Notes: generated by a model not told the origin, from the letters alone. Positions 1 to 12,208 are shown, counted from the first letter of the stretch. The stretch is DNA of 64,000 nucleotides from Protopterus annectens (GCF_019279795.1 NC_056743.1:1780545466-1780609465); one strand, 5' to 3'. Program-made: numbers and translations.

Positions 1-565
1 TGGCTTAGTATAGGAGGTACCCTTGTGCAATAAATTGGAGCAAAGCTGGGTATTGCCTTGGACATTCTTAATATAGCTATAGAAGGCTTTGTGGTTGTTT
101 TTGGTGTCAGCTGCAACTCTGCATTCATAGCTGGCTTTAGAGGATTTGATAAGAGATCTTAAATTTTTGTTGAGTCTGATAAGGGAGTTTTTCCAGTCTT
201 GTGACTTCATTTTTTTCTGCAACAGTTTCTTCCTTCTGTTGTAGAGTTTATTAATTGCTGTGTACCACCAGATTGGCTTTCTTTTTTTGGAGGAGAGCAT
301 ATTGGTTCTATTTGGTATGGCAAGATGCATGCATTTGTGTATGTGCTCGTACAGTACACTGGTGTATGATTCGGCAGTCATGCAACTATTTTCCACTGGC
401 ATGGGTGCCAGGAAGTTAGCCACCTTCATTTTTAGGAGCCAAAAGTCAGCTTTGGAGAAGGTTTTCAGTGTGGTCACCTTAGCGGGGGGGGGGGGTTGTA
501 GATGAGATTGAGATTTCCATCATGATCAGTTTGTAGTCAGTTTTAACCAGGGAGGAGTTGACTAT
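1..565 (-). mobile_element. CR1-type LINE fragment (5'-truncated, runs off window edge)
   Basis: On the minus strand this matches the stretch between endonuclease and reverse transcriptase of the longer CR1 copy at 3.6-7.6 kb. The two share phrases such as the one around 200-330 that recurs near 5,590-5,700, including the purine-rich block before a conserved Gln-Lys-Arg region. Reading frames are broken throughout and a G-run at 484-493 interrupts one. The copy loses similarity to the CR1 near 565, so it is 5'-truncated; its 3' part lies outside the window. It is clearly diverged from the second copy, so the two are separate insertions of one family. Confidence 0.75.
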
Positions 566-1754
566 AGTACCTTCCTGCATGCCAAGCTAATGCATCAAAT
601 TTTGAGAAGTTATGCAGACATGTGCAAATTGTTTTCCAAAACCTGGAATTTTAAATTTTAATGAACCTCATTAATTATGTAAGGAGTAAATGACACTTAA
701 AAGAGCTATGCACAGTAGCTGCTCTTACTTTCAGTTCTACCTGAGTCAATTGACACCTAATAGCATTTCTGTTTTAGGAATGTTATCATTATACACCTAT
801 TTTAACATTATGTATTTTCAAATGTATCTCTGAAGATTCTTGCATTTATGGAAAATGTCTACATTATGAAAAATGTTTGTAACTTACTGCAGTAGTGTGT
901 GATTTAAATGCATGCATACAGGTAATATTATCTGCATCAATGACATGCAGTGATTTCCCATATTCAGTTGTACAGATAGATTTACATACCAAAACTGAAC
1001 AATACATAAAGACGGATTTACAGATTATCCATATATCTTGTGGGTAACGCCATACAGTCTCTGGTGTATATACAGAAAACTACATATTCTGACAATATCT
1101 GTATGTCACTCTATACTATGTATTCCTTTAGCTGTTATGGATATTTATTCATTAAAGGTTCATGAAACAAATCTTAGAGCTGGGTCAATATGAACAGGAT
1201 CTATCTGAGGCCTGCTGAGGGATCCTGAGTTTTTCCAACACTTTTTGTGAGTTGTTCAATTGATAACTTTCAGATACTCTGTGCTGATGTGGATGATATT
1301 CACTCCTCAGAAATAATTGGGTTGCTCTGAGGTCATCATGTATAGCATGTTATATGACGATTGTTTTTGAATACTTATCTGGTTAGGCTGCAATTGCATT
1401 ATGGCTACAGCCATCGCACATTTCTGTTGTGCACATATGTTTGTGTAGTATTTTAGTGTGGAATACATGCAGACTGTGGCTCCTGTGGAATGATGTTGTT
1501 GTGTTTGGGTCTCCCTTCCATGGTTATCTACTTTAACAGGCTTGAATCCCACATGCCACCTTTATAAATGTTATAAATTATATTGCTTTTACAGTTATGT
1601 ATGCATGCATTGTGGCATGTATTTATATGACACAGTTAGGATTTCATAGAATTTTGCATTGCACAGGAATGCATAGTGTTTACAGTGGCATATGTTGTCC
1701 ACATCATCTCCATAAGTGGGCCCCTGCATGATTATGAACATATGCATATCACTG
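566..1754. other. Unassigned, probably interior or flank of a Harbinger transposon
   Basis: No coding signal, RNA gene or clear repeat is recognisable here. It lies immediately upstream of the Myb/SANT-like exons that start near 1,755 and could be the left arm of that transposon. Short open frames on both strands lack recognisable motifs and look like chance. Confidence 0.4.
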
Positions 1755-3000
1755 CCTTTCAGATGGCAAATATACCTAGGAGTGACAATTTCTTCAGACA
1801 TGAAAATGAGATTACAGTAGATGCCCTGCAACAACATGGATGGAGATTCCTTGGAAAACAGGGAATACATTATGGAAGAATGAAGTCTGGGCTGACCTCA
1901 CTAACATAATCAATGCAGTGGGAGGTCATAATACATCCTGTGAGATTTGTCACTGATGCTGCTCTGACATGATCCTCTGTGCAGTCAACAGGTTATGATG
2001 GGATGAGAGATTGAGGGATGCCACCAGTGATAGCCCCACATTGATCACCCCTGATGAGATCACAATATTTCTTGCATCCTTGCATATGACAAGTGGGCAG
2101 TGATGCGTACGCAGGGTGGGATAGAAACAGGTGTTCAGACCACACATGTATATAATACTTTATATAACATGAATGACTGTAGAGTAAATCAGTACATATT
2201 GCTGTTGCATGCATATTCATATATTGTCATTTTGTTTGTTTCAGCAGTGGAATTGAATCATGAGCAGAGATCCACACAGAGTGATTACGATTAACGTAAG
2301 TGTTATGATATGTAGCCATACAAATGCAGTACACACAGAACAGTGTAACCAGTATGTATAATATTGTCAGCATTAATGTTTTCAGGTCTATCTACTTCTG
2401 CACAACACCAGGAACTGGCAGGTGAGTGTCTCCATACAGTGTTATTTGAGCACTAATTGTTATTGCCTCATACTCAAGCCATGTCACTGCTGTTCACTAT
2501 CATATTGATATTTCTCTAACATTGCAGATTACAGGTACATCTGCTAGGGGCACAAGCTCTGCAGGTCAATGTAAAGACAGATGAGGTATGTTACCACAAC
2601 AGGTTAGTAGGATTCAGCAATGAGTAGTAGGCCTGTATTACTGACATTAAGTCACTGTTTTCTGCACAAGGACATCTGGCCAACAGGTGCACCACAGCAC
2701 ATGTGAGTATCCACAGCCTCTTTTACTGTGTCATACATGTCATCATGTCACTATTCAGTTGCCTGCATACATGACTGTATTCTCTTTACTTTACCGCAGC
2801 AGGATCTTCAGGACAACACACCAACTCACAACATAGTGAGTCTATCATTGGTATGCTATTAACTATCGTTCATACATGTCATTGCAATTATTCTCATTGT
2901 TGTCCTCCATTAATACTGTGTCCTTCTATTCATTCATAGGACAGACTACATCATCATCAAGTGCAAAAACAAGTGGTATATCCATGTAGTACCTTCTGTA
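1755..3000 (+). pseudogene. Harbinger Myb/SANT-like DNA-binding protein gene, multi-intron relic
   Basis: Between about 1,840 and 2,095 the plus strand reads, across in-frame stops, as a helix-turn-helix pattern typical of the second Harbinger gene: Val-Trp-Ala-Asp-Leu followed by Ile-Ile-Asn-Ala-Val-Gly-Gly. From 2,220 to 3,000 follow short segments bounded by good splice signals: GTAAGT at about 2,296, acceptor near 2,385, GTGAGT near 2,421, acceptor near 2,526, GTATGT near 2,585, GTGAGT near 2,703 and 2,835, acceptor near 2,940. Such a chain of 30-70-nt exons is unusual for a transposon. The same protein type, better preserved and with an intron, occurs at 62.9-63.6 kb. In-frame stops show it is dead. 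Function in the family: it binds transposon ends and assists the transposase. The exon chain is inferred. Confidence 0.5.
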
Positions 3001-3644
3001 CATTTTAATCCTCTTGGAATGGTCCATGCTGGCAATGATGTAATTACTAATAGGATTATAATAAATTACTAGGCTATCGACTGGGTGGTCATTTCAAGCC
3101 TAGTCATTTTATCCCAATGTAATACTTCATAGATAATCTAGTCAATACCCAGGAATGTATTTAGTAATGACTGCGCATGTCCAGGAGGTTTGTGGGCACA
3201 AAAGGTAACTGTTTCCCTACAACAGTTGCAGTTCATTCCTCTCCTCCCATGCCATTGTCCCATGAGGACTTGTAAAGTGTGTATTATGGTTAAATCATGC
3301 ATGTTAGATATGTAAAATACGTATCAACTTCCAATTATGTAGATTCCATGACCCATACACAGGTAAGACCTAATGGTAAGTCAGTATTATCTTTAACACC
3401 ACAGTGAAACATATGTATTATATATCTTTAATCCTATACAGCATGTGATGTAAGCACATTGTTGTGATCTGCGTCATCTGTCTCTTCTTTTAGCACATCA
3501 ACTACATTAATCCATTCACTGATCCCGATATGGGATCTAATGTGTCTCAGTATGGCAACATGGCCCAGGAACACATGACACTGACATAGTGCTCAGTCCA
3601 AGCCAGTCGGTGACTGTCATGTGGATGTTGCTGTAGCCTCACAT
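3001..3644. other. Unassigned stretch up to CR1 insertion point
   Basis: Further splice-like signals occur (for example GTAAGTC near 3,376), but no protein similarity is visible. The sequence ends abruptly where the CR1 3' repeats begin, consistent with being the left half of a DNA transposon interrupted by the LINE. Confidence 0.35.
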
Positions 3645-3647
3645 AAA

Positions 3648-3667
3648 GGTTCATAGGTTCATAGGTT
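3648..3667 (-). repeat. 8-bp tandem repeat at CR1 3' end
   Basis: The octamer GGTTCATA occurs about two and a half times on the plus strand, which is (TATGAACC)n on the LINE strand. Terminal octamer repeats mark CR1 3' ends and are where target-primed reverse transcription begins. This fixes the LINE boundary. Confidence 0.8.
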
Positions 3668-3741
3668 GGTACTAGGCTATCGGCCCTAGGGCATATACAA
3701 ACCTACCCAAACAATTCCCCGGATATTTCTTCCCACAATAT

Positions 3742-5614
3742 TTACTTCCCTGGGCCCCTGTCTAGCAGGGTGACTGACATGATCCCTGGGGTGAATTTCC
3801 TATCTCCCATCCAATCATCAAGGTTCCTTTTGAAGAGGGCCAAGGAGGAGCTCTGCTTGACATGTATGGGCAGTCTATTCCAGAGTATGGGGAGTCTTTG
3901 GGTCAGGAACCTATCCCTCCAGCATGTTTTGTTTATTGTGATGACAAGGTTTAGATCCCTGGAGTGTGTGGCTCTGAGGGATTGGGATTTCTTTAAGTGG
4001 AGCATGTCCAATAGCTCAGGGTTTGACATGGCCCTGTATGTTAAGCAGAGATTGCCTCTGAGTAGATGATATGCCACAGAGTATAGCTGAAGTTTTTTTT
4101 AGACAGTCAGCATAGGGCATCTGCTTTAGGCCTGTGATTCTTTTAGTGAGGTATTTCTATGGCCTTTCCAGCTGTTGCAGATGTCTTGTGAGGTACATAC
4201 CAAATGGTGCATTGCACTCTATAATGGGTCTAATGAGGGATGAGTACAGTGGGACAATGACATCCTTTTTTCTGGATGAAAAGCCCTTAGTGATGAAGTG
4301 TGCCACATAGAAGGATTTCCTGACTGTTGTGGTGATGTGGTTATCGAAGGTGAGACCACTGTTCACCTGTGTCCCTAAGTCTCTCATCACACATTCGGTG
4401 TACTGCCACCTATGTGGTAATTCATGGGTACATGGTTATTCCCAAAGGGGATAACTATACATTTCTTGGCATTAAGCTTGAGCCCATGGCTCTGGCAACA
4501 AGCATCTGTTTTTGTAGGGCCCTTTTGTAGAATATCCACATCATTTGGGGATTCAATAATGGCTCCCAGTTTGCAGTCATCTGCGAACTTTGTCAGCCAG
4601 AGTCTCTTGGTGTTGGTCTGTACTTCAGAGAAGTAGATGCCAAACAAGAGCAGTCCCAGGACTGAACCCTGAGGTACTCCACTTGTCACTTGTCTGGAGC
4701 TGGATTTGGAATCTGCTACTTTTACAGCCAGGGTTCTGTCAGTAAGCCAGTTGGCAACCCGTCGAGTGACATAGGGATTTATGCCCAGCTTAGTAAGTTT
4801 ATTTATGATTCCAGAGTGGGGGATGGTGTCAAAGGGCTTGGTGAGGTCCAGATAGGCTATGTGGACCACCTTACCCTCGTCCACAGCTCTGGAGACTGAT
4901 TTGAAGAAGTCAATCAGATTCAGGAGACAAGATCAGCCCTTCACGAACCCAAACTAGGTGGGGTTCAGTGTTTGAAGGTTGCCAGTGCCTTTGTTTATAA
5001 GTTCCATGATAATGCGTTCCATGCCCTTACACATCAGGATCATCAGACTGATGGGACGGCAGTTCCCTGGGATCCAAGGTGGATCCCCCTTGTGGAGTGG
5101 GATAGTTGTAGCTGTGCGCCACTCAGTGGGCATGAAGCCTGAGGTGAGGCTATGATTAAACATGACACTTAGGTGAGGTGCCAGTTCATTTTGTAGTTCA
5201 TGTAGTACACATCCTGGGATGTCATCTGGTCCCATGGATGCTGTATTCTTAGCTTTGGAGAGTGTGGTTTCTACCTGTGTGGCCATGAGTACCAGAATTT
5301 GGCAATCTTTTGGTATTGAGATGTGCCCTTTAGGGGGTGAGTGGGGGTGAAGTTGGCACTAAATCGATCTGCCAGGATATTTGCAATATCCTTGGGTCAG
5401 TATATTTAATGCCATTCTGTTGTAGCTCAGAGCAGATCTGAGCTTTGCCATTTAGATTCTTGACATAACTATAGAATGTCTTGTGGTTGTCTTTGGAATC
5501 TTTGGCAATTTTATTTTTGTAACTAGCTTTGGAAGATTTTATGAGGCATCTCAGCTTCTTACTGAGGCTGGTAAGGGAGTTTTTTGTATCCTGGGATTTT
5601 CCTCTTTTCTGCAA
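3742..5614 (-). pseudogene. CR1 reverse transcriptase domain (broken)
   Basis: Minus-strand pieces in order: 5,614-5,330 (N-terminal linker), 5,286-4,954 (Met-Gly-Pro-Asp-Asp-Ile-Pro-Gly and Asn-Cys-Arg-Pro-Ile-Ser-Leu), 4,884-4,387 (Ala-Tyr-Leu-Asp-Leu-Thr-Lys-Pro-Phe-Asp, Gly-Val-Pro-Gln-Gly-Ser, and the catalytic Phe-Ala-Asp-Asp), then 4,390-4,157 and 4,077-3,742 (thumb and C-terminal part with Arg-Leu-Pro-Ile-Leu-Trp-Asn). These are the palm motifs of the CR1 clade. At least four frame breaks separate the pieces, so it is inactive, but the catalytic box survives. It would have copied the LINE RNA at the nicked target. Confidence 0.87.
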
Positions 5615-5918
5615 CAGTTTCTTCCTTCTGTTGTATAGTTTGTTTATGGCAGGGGACCATCAGATTGGCTTCCTTTTTTGGAGGAGAGCATCTTGGTTCT
5701 ATTTGGGATGGCACGATTCATGCATGAGTGGATGTGGTCGTACAGTGCTTTAGTGTAGGATTCAGCAGTTGAACTTTCAGCTCCCATCTGGGTGGGTGCC
5801 ATGAAGTTTGTCACTTCTGACAAGTAGCATGAAGTTGACTTTGGAGAAGTTTTCTACTGAGGTTTCTTTACCGGGGGGTGGGGGTTCGATGTGGATATCA
5901 AGGGTGATTTGCTTATGG

Positions 5919-6536
5919 TCAGACCTGACCAATGAGGGGATGACCACTGGTGTGGAAGCATCTGTCTCCCATGTTGGTAATGACCAGGTCTAGGATATTG
6001 GAGCCCCTGGAGGGACAATGGATTAGTTGATCCACGGAGTTGGAATTTATGAATTCCAAGAACCGTTGGGAAAAGGTCTTGGTACCCGAGTAGTTTTGCC
6101 AGTTAGTGGCAGGGTAGTTGAAGTCACCCAGTATTAGGGTGCTTGGTTGTATCTTAATATTTTCCAGTATGTTTAGATAGGTGTAGTGGGAATCTTGGGA
6201 CATGGTGGGGGATCTGTAGCAAGCTACAATTTGGATTGCAGTCTTACCTAGTGTAAGTTGCACCTGGAGAATTTCAGATGCATTGTGTTGGGAAACTTGC
6301 CTGGAGGTGTGAATATCCTTGGTGAATATGGACACTCCTCCACCTTTAGTGTTTCTGTCATGATTTGGTGGCCAGAAAGTGTGGTAAGAGTTGTAGCCTG
6401 GTATTACAGGGGTGCTCTCTAAAGTCTTGAACCAGGTCTCAGTTACTGCACAGATATCAATGTTCTCCATTTTTAGGAGTGCCTCAAGAGAGTACATTTT
6501 GAGGTTTAGACTTCTGGCATTGAGTAGCATTAACAT
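5919..6536 (-). pseudogene. CR1 AP-type endonuclease domain
   Basis: A 205-residue open stretch opens with Leu-Leu-Asn-Ala-Arg-Ser-Leu and contains the canonical Thr-Glu-Thr-Trp metal-binding box (about residues 34-37), Gly-Gly-Gly-Val-Ser-Ile, Ala-Cys-Tyr-Arg-Ser-Pro, Leu-Gly-Asp-Phe-Asn-Tyr-Pro and Leu-Asp-Leu-Val-Ile-Thr. These are the motifs of apurinic/apyrimidinic endonucleases of Jockey/CR1 LINEs, which nick target DNA. The frame is lost just before the final Ser-Asp-His motif (near 5,920) by an indel. Downstream lies the reverse transcriptase of the same polyprotein. Confidence 0.88.
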
Positions 6537-6560
6537 TCAGATTTTGCATGCTTGTATCTG

Positions 6561-7671
6561 CTATGGTGGTGGTTTTGTCCTTTGAACCTTGCCTAAAAAA
6601 GGCACTATAGAGGTGGCAAGAGCTTTAGCCAGTAACCTGAATCCCAGGGGTGACAGGTGCAGACCATCTCTGGCAAAGAATTGTGGTTTGTCGATCATGT
6701 GGTCCCAGGCAGACAGATACTGGATCCTCTTTGAATGGCACCAGAAGCTTAGCCAATTGTTGAAGTCAGTCATTTTGTCCTTATACTGTGGTATCATTCT
6801 GGGTGAAGGCAGGATGCTACTCAGGGCTAGGGTCATACCTGCCTGGGGCACATGATCCAAGAGCTCTTCCATGTCTCTTCTCATGTAGTTCAGGGAGGTA
6901 CGTCTCAAGTCATTCACTCCAACATGGACAATGACAGAGTTGTATTTGTACTTGTTATGAAGTGACTTGAGTGCATGCTTTATGTGGCGGATCCTGGCAC
7001 CCGACAGGCAGCTGACTGTAATTTTCTCCTTGCTCAGCCTGGTGAGTGGGACATCAGTGTGCCTGACTATAGAGTCACCTATGACTTAAATGTTGGGTAT
7101 GTTGTCTTGCCTTAGGGGCTGTTGTTGGTGGCACACTGGTGTTGTGAGCTATGTGTCACTTTGGTTGTGACTGGTGTTTGTTTGCGTTTCAGCTTCGGAG
7201 GTCCTTGTTGCTTGGACAGGTTAATGTTAAGGGCCTCCGCATATGTGGGTTTAGTGTTGCTATGTGTGGGTGTTGATGGTGTGGGTTTTGAAGGGCTATT
7301 TGCTTGAGGTGTAGTGCAGGTGTTAACCTTCTCCTCTTGACTGTCTAGCACAGTTTTGGCTGGAGAGAGCTTTGCTTCCAGTTTGGCTATGTAAGTGCAT
7401 CTCTCACAGGTTGTAGTGCTGGGTAGTAGGAGGAGAGGGTTGTCTGTGTGCATGAGGCAGTTGCTGCATTGCCCCAATATGCCCTGATTCACCAGGTGGA
7501 CAGGAAAAATCACCAGAAGCTGACCCTTGGGCATGCCTGTTTAGGTGCTTTTTTCGTAAAATACAAAAGCTGTTTTCCCTTATCTTTTCAAGGTACTTTG
7601 CAATTATAGGCTGTTTCGTGCCTATAATTAATTTCTCCTTATTAACAAGGGAGAAAACTTGTCCAGCCATT
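6561..7671 (-). pseudogene. CR1 ORF1: Cys-rich N-terminus plus SGNH esterase
   Basis: The minus strand begins near 7,671 (Met-Ala-Gly-Gln-Val-Phe). It then has a Cys-X2-Cys ... Cys-X2-Cys zinc-binding pattern (about 7,470-7,390) followed by a charged helix and a Pro/Thr/Ser-rich linker. Across a gap lies an SGNH hydrolase: a Gly-Asp-Ser block near 7,070, Val-Gly-Val-Asn-Asp near 6,915, and Asp-Gly-Leu-His-Leu-Ser near 6,645 supplying catalytic Asp and His. This is the ORF1 architecture described for CR1 elements, where the esterase is thought to act on lipids or membranes and the N-terminus to multimerise. Several frameshifts and a stop make it a relic. Confidence 0.8.
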
Positions 7672-9169
7672 CTGACAATGAGGGAACATTGGATGGTGGA
7701 TAGGATGAACCAGTGGACAACAGTCTCTTGCTGAGACTGCAGCTGTTGACAGTTCCCCACAGTATAGTGATACTGCCCATTACAGTAGATGTAGGCATGT
7801 AGCTGGTGAGCATAGGCACATGTAGAGGGTGTCTGCCTAATTCTATATGTAACTGAATGCTCCCAGCAGCATCATGGATATGACATCTGTGCACTTGCCT
7901 GTGCTACAGATCATGGTTCACACAAGTTGGGTGTGCTGCATGAAGGAAAAGGGCTCAGACATGGTGAGGTTGTGGCTTCATTGACTACACAAAATGAAAA
8001 TATGTTATCTGCGGTACGATCTGTATAATCCCTGGCCTTGACAGTACTATAGTGGTGTTGTAGTACAAGCAGGGTTCTGTGTACCACTGACTGTACTTAG
8101 CCAATTGTCTCATGGGAGTGGCAGGCCCCCTCAAAGCAGATCAAACATTGCCCACTGGGCATCAATGTCTATGCTCCAATGTGCACACACTTTTGCTGCT
8201 GAGCCATCTGGAATAGGCCTGGCAGTCATGACCAAACAGTCAAGTTACAGTCATGTTCCTTCACCTCCACATTCTGGCATCAACCCATCAGTCTCCTCTG
8301 TGCAGCAACCTGGGCAAGTGTTTTCATGCGCAGTAGAGGCAGACCAAACCACTGTGTGAGCCATCAGTGTGAGCATCCTATATTGCATTAGAGTAACACT
8401 GACAGTTGATCCACTCTGTCTTGTAGTATCAGACTCACCCCATGGTGATGATGATTGTTGTGCAGAACACTGACAATGTTGTCTGTCTGTGTTCGTTGAC
8501 AAGTCTGATCCCATGGGATTCTGACAGTTTTGCTAAACATAGCCATTTATTACATGACTTTATCTATACTTTGCAGTGATATATTTTACTTGTGATATTA
8601 ACAACAGTTCTGTGTTATGTCCTGAGTTGTTTACCTGTTTGCACCATTTTATAGTGGAGAGATAGGAATGTGTTGCACAGATATGTGAACCTTATTTTCT
8701 GCAATACACAGATACACCAATATGAGTCTGTATGCATACCCATGCCAGTTGTGCCCTGAGTTAATAATTCATGTTGTAATACATTTATTTATGTTCATAT
8801 TGTTATATGTTATGAATATGTTATGTCTGATGCTCAAGCTCAATGACTACATCTACTGAGTAATTGCCATTAGATGCTATCCATACTGCTGTGGTGGTTC
8901 AACACTGGAGCATCAGTGTTTAATCTGTGTACTTCTATATGTGTGGCTTGTCATAACTCAAAGTTATGTGACAGATTCTGCTATATTGCCTGGGCCTGCA
9001 TTCATGGCGACTCCTCATGTCACCCATGGATGTGTCTTCTGCTCCCTGTGTCCTGTTGCTCCTCTTCTGACACATGTGGGATTTCATGTTCAGACATCTA
9101 AGGTTCTTGGGGTAGTTCACCCACACCTGCAGCTGGACGACAGCCATTTGCTGTTGTTAGCATGTTGTG
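7672..9169. other. Unassigned, between CR1 and Harbinger transposase
   Basis: No motif is recognisable in any frame. The open frames at 8,105-8,359 and 8,251-8,514 overlap on opposite strands with no family features. The position suggests the middle of the Harbinger transposon interrupted by CR1. Confidence 0.35.
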
Positions 9170-10040
9170 TAGCATGGTGCACACATTAATCATCTGTGCT
9201 GCCTTCTCAGGTGTGTATTGCAGTGCACTATGGTTGTGTCCAGTCATCTTAACCTAGCTTTCAGTACACCAAACACATGCTCAATAGTATTTCTTTTTGC
9301 TGAGTGTGCTGTATTGTAGGCCTCCTCTGTAGGGTTTGATGGTTCTCTCTATGGTGTCATTAGCCACAGCTCAAGTGGATAACCACAGTCACTTGTTGTG
9401 GGAGTAAACACACATGCTGTCAGCATGGATATTGTTGGGACGGATGTCCTTACCTTACATCCTAGCTGTGTTCCCATTCTTATCCAGTAGTAGTCCCTCA
9501 GGTATTTCACCTTGGAATGCAACCCTCAGACCACTTTCCCTCCATATGGCAGCATCATGGACACTTCCAGGAAATGTTGTCATGATTTTTGTTATGCTGC
9601 CATCTGCTGCACACACAAACTGGCAGTTCATTGATGGCCAAGACTTTCTGTTTATGTATCTGCCTACTTCTGGATGTACTAGAGTGTTAATGGGGATGTA
9701 GGTGCAATCTGTTGCAACAAGTGCATGTGAGAAGTTTTCAAGGTTATAGAATAAGTGTATTACAGTTCTACACTCAATGGGGTAGATAGAAAGTATATAT
9801 ACCATCCACCTTGTTGCACATTGCATCTAGGAATTTTGCCAGGATAGGACTGGGAGACATCTGTGACACTCCTACAGTATCTCCCATGTGTCTTTGGAAT
9901 GTCACAGATGTAAGTGTACCCACGCTGAGATGCACTTGGTTTCCAGAGGGATGGGGTTGCCTCTCAATGTCCATACAGATGTGTGGGGTGCACATGTTGC
10001 ACACAACCTGCACCAGTTGTCTGTCTTGGTGGTACCTGTC
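9170..10040 (-). pseudogene. PIF/Harbinger (HARBI1-like) transposase relic
   Basis: On the minus strand, 10,040-9,830 reads Phe-Gln-Arg-His-Met-Gly-Asp-Thr-Val-Gly-Val-Ser-Gln, the helix-turn-helix of HARBI1-type transposases. 9,826-9,455 holds the catalytic core: Thr-Asp-Cys-Thr-Tyr-Ile-Pro-Ile (first Asp), Tyr-Ile-Asn-Arg-Lys, Pro-Gly-Ser-Val-His-Asp (second Asp) and a decayed Leu-Leu-Asp-Lys box where Leu-Leu-Gly-Asp-Gly/Ser is usual. Further down (9,320-9,220) comes Ala-His-Ser-Ala-Lys-Arg-Asn-Thr-Ile-Glu-His-Val-Phe-Gly-Val-Leu-Lys, the conserved C-terminal Glu/Arg block. Frameshifts and stops make it dead. The enzyme would cut and paste DNA at 3-bp TA-rich targets together with the Myb-like partner; a relic of such a gene lies at 1.8-3.0 kb. 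Confidence 0.82.
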
Positions 10041-10576
10041 AATTATCTGTTGATCTGATAGCTGGTTTATTTATAGCACTGCTCTCACTCTAGCTGGCTG
10101 CCTTCTAGGTTGCACAGCCACATCCTCATCCAGCAGCCCTTTGTAGTCTATTCACTGCAGGTTGCATTTTCTTTTTAATTTATTGGTGTTATTATTATTA
10201 CAGAATATGATGGAATCTGTACTAGAAGCTTCTGTTCCTTCTGATGCTATATACCATATTCCAAGGATTTCAGAAACAGATTCTGTGTTCCAGTTTGTCA
10301 TATTTAAGTTGCATTGGGTGTGCAAGATGTGTTTGGTATCTGATGGGCATGCATGGAATCCATAATTATTCTATGCTGAATAGCTAAGTACTCCAATTGT
10401 TTTCATCATGCCTTCTGAAATATTGTCTGGAGCTGATGTGCTGAAGTCTTCCTTCAACATACTGCTCTGTCTGTGAGTAGCCTTTGGAATCCAACACAGT
10501 GAATATATTTATCTGCTGTTAATATTGGTATTAGTATGGAATATCTCCAGGATTTCAAAACAGAATTTTTATCTTA

Positions 10577-10620
10577 GATGTGGGAAATGGAAAAAAGAGG
10601 GTTGATATGATGATGATTAA
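10577..10620 (+). mobile_element. RTE-type LINE 3' tail (very short truncated copy)
   Basis: The end of this stretch, a purine-rich run followed by GGGTTGAT and ATGATG repeats, matches the inverted 3' end of the RTE relic at 47.7 kb. It is probably an extremely 5'-truncated insertion. Confidence 0.55.
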
Positions 10621-11535
10621 TTACATTTGTTATTAATTGTACAATGTCTGGACTTAATCAATCAATCTCTGTAGTTTTATTCTTTTTTAATTTCTTTATA
10701 TGTTACATTACTTCAGATCCAATAATCTGTTTTATCAATAGATTCTTAGCATTCTCAGATAAATCTTTTGCATACAGTTGTCCAAAAACGACAACATTTT
10801 TTCGTATCTATTTCATGCCATTCATTGATTTTTCATAATACTTTCTAAACTCCTTGAATATATATTTTATGTCTGTTTTGCATTTATTACTCTCTAAACA
10901 ATTAATAGTATAACTCTGGTCACAGTTATTTAATATTTTTAACCTATAGTCCCATAGTCTATGATTAATATATATGATTTGAGCTTCTATTTCTCCAGTG
11001 TTATTTTCTTTTTATGATCAAATATTTGTTTATATTTGTTATTTGGTCCTTTCACTGCAACTAAAAATATTTTAAATATATGTAATTATGTGTGCACAAG
11101 TTACCAGCATGACCTGAAAGAGGAAAACAAATATTATCATCTCTTTCTGATTTTGCAAGTTCATTCTATTTATCACACTTCCTTATTATCCCCTGCTCCC
11201 ATAAGCGGGAAAGCTTTTCATAGTACTCTGAATAAATAATTTAATTACAGTTTGAGGAGATGTCTGCCCAACAGTATCTATATATCTACAATATATATTT
11301 ACATAGCTATATATCTATATCTGAGTCCCTATTAGGTCAGCAAAAATTAAATTCAGTGAATGTCATTTTCAGTTCACTTACATCAAACATGCCATTCAAC
11401 AAACTGTTCATACTGAAATCCTTGTACAGTGAAGATCAGGAAATTTGCCTTTTCCTCACTGTAGTGAGATCTCAGAGTTGCTATATATAATTAGTGGGGG
11501 TGTGGAAGGTGCAGCCCTCACAAGAGTGGGATTTG

Positions 11536-11567
11536 ATGAACAGCATTTCTGATGAAATGCTGTTCAT
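11536..11567. repeat. 13-bp perfect hairpin
   Basis: Arms 11,536-11,548 and 11,555-11,567 are perfect complements around the 6-nt loop CTGATG. It lies beside the TCTA microsatellite and may be part of an unrecognised mobile-element terminus. Confidence 0.7.
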
Positions 11568-11586
11568 TGAAGTGACTTTTCAATGA

Positions 11587-11588
<2 letters not shown>

Positions 11589-11635
<47 letters not shown>
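11589..11635. repeat. (TCTA)n microsatellite
   Basis: About eleven uninterrupted tetranucleotide units. Confidence 0.97.
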
Positions 11636-12208
11636 ATGTATTAGCATAATGTTATATGAAATGATATTCCAACAATGTTAACAATAGCATTTCAAATTTG
11701 CCTCTCACTTCTACTGCCATTTCCTTCATAAGTGTAATGTTAAAGGCTCTAGTCTGACAAAGGCATACTATTAAAAAGCAATGAAATACAAAGGTTTCTT
11801 TTTCTGGGCATTCCTTAAACAAATACCAGTAGCATTCTGTGTTCTTCATAGCCTGTGCTGTCTGTTGTTTATGGTATTCTTGCTTGAGCAGGCTTATCAT
11901 ACATACTTATTAGATAACTGCATTTTCATAGCTATAGTAGTTCTTGTATATATGAACTAATTGATTATATAGGGTGATTTCACCTTATTTTAAGTCCAAA
12001 ATATAGTAGAAACAGTTTGTCTTATATGTTTATTGTTTAATTATTCACTCATGAACTCTCCAAGTTGTCTATGTAAGTAAGCCGTGAGGTCTAAATATCT
12101 GATGATAATGTTTTGACAGGTAGATATTCTGTTTGCAAGATAATTATTTTAAATTTCAGTGTTTACATGACAAAAATACTTAATTTACAACCAAATCACT
12201 AGATTTCA

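Larger units (their letters stand above)
3645..7671 (-). mobile_element. CR1-type non-LTR retrotransposon, near full length but decayed
   Basis: Read on the minus strand the order is ORF1 (zinc-finger-like N-terminus plus esterase), AP endonuclease, reverse transcriptase, short 3' UTR. The 3' terminus is an 8-bp direct repeat, a CR1 hallmark, with no poly-A tail. The length of about 4 kb fits CR1. Every ORF carries frameshifts or stops, so it cannot move. It sits between Harbinger-type sequences (Myb-like exons to the left, transposase to the right), which suggests it inserted into one DNA transposon. The 5' boundary near 7.6-7.7 kb is approximate. Confidence 0.85.
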
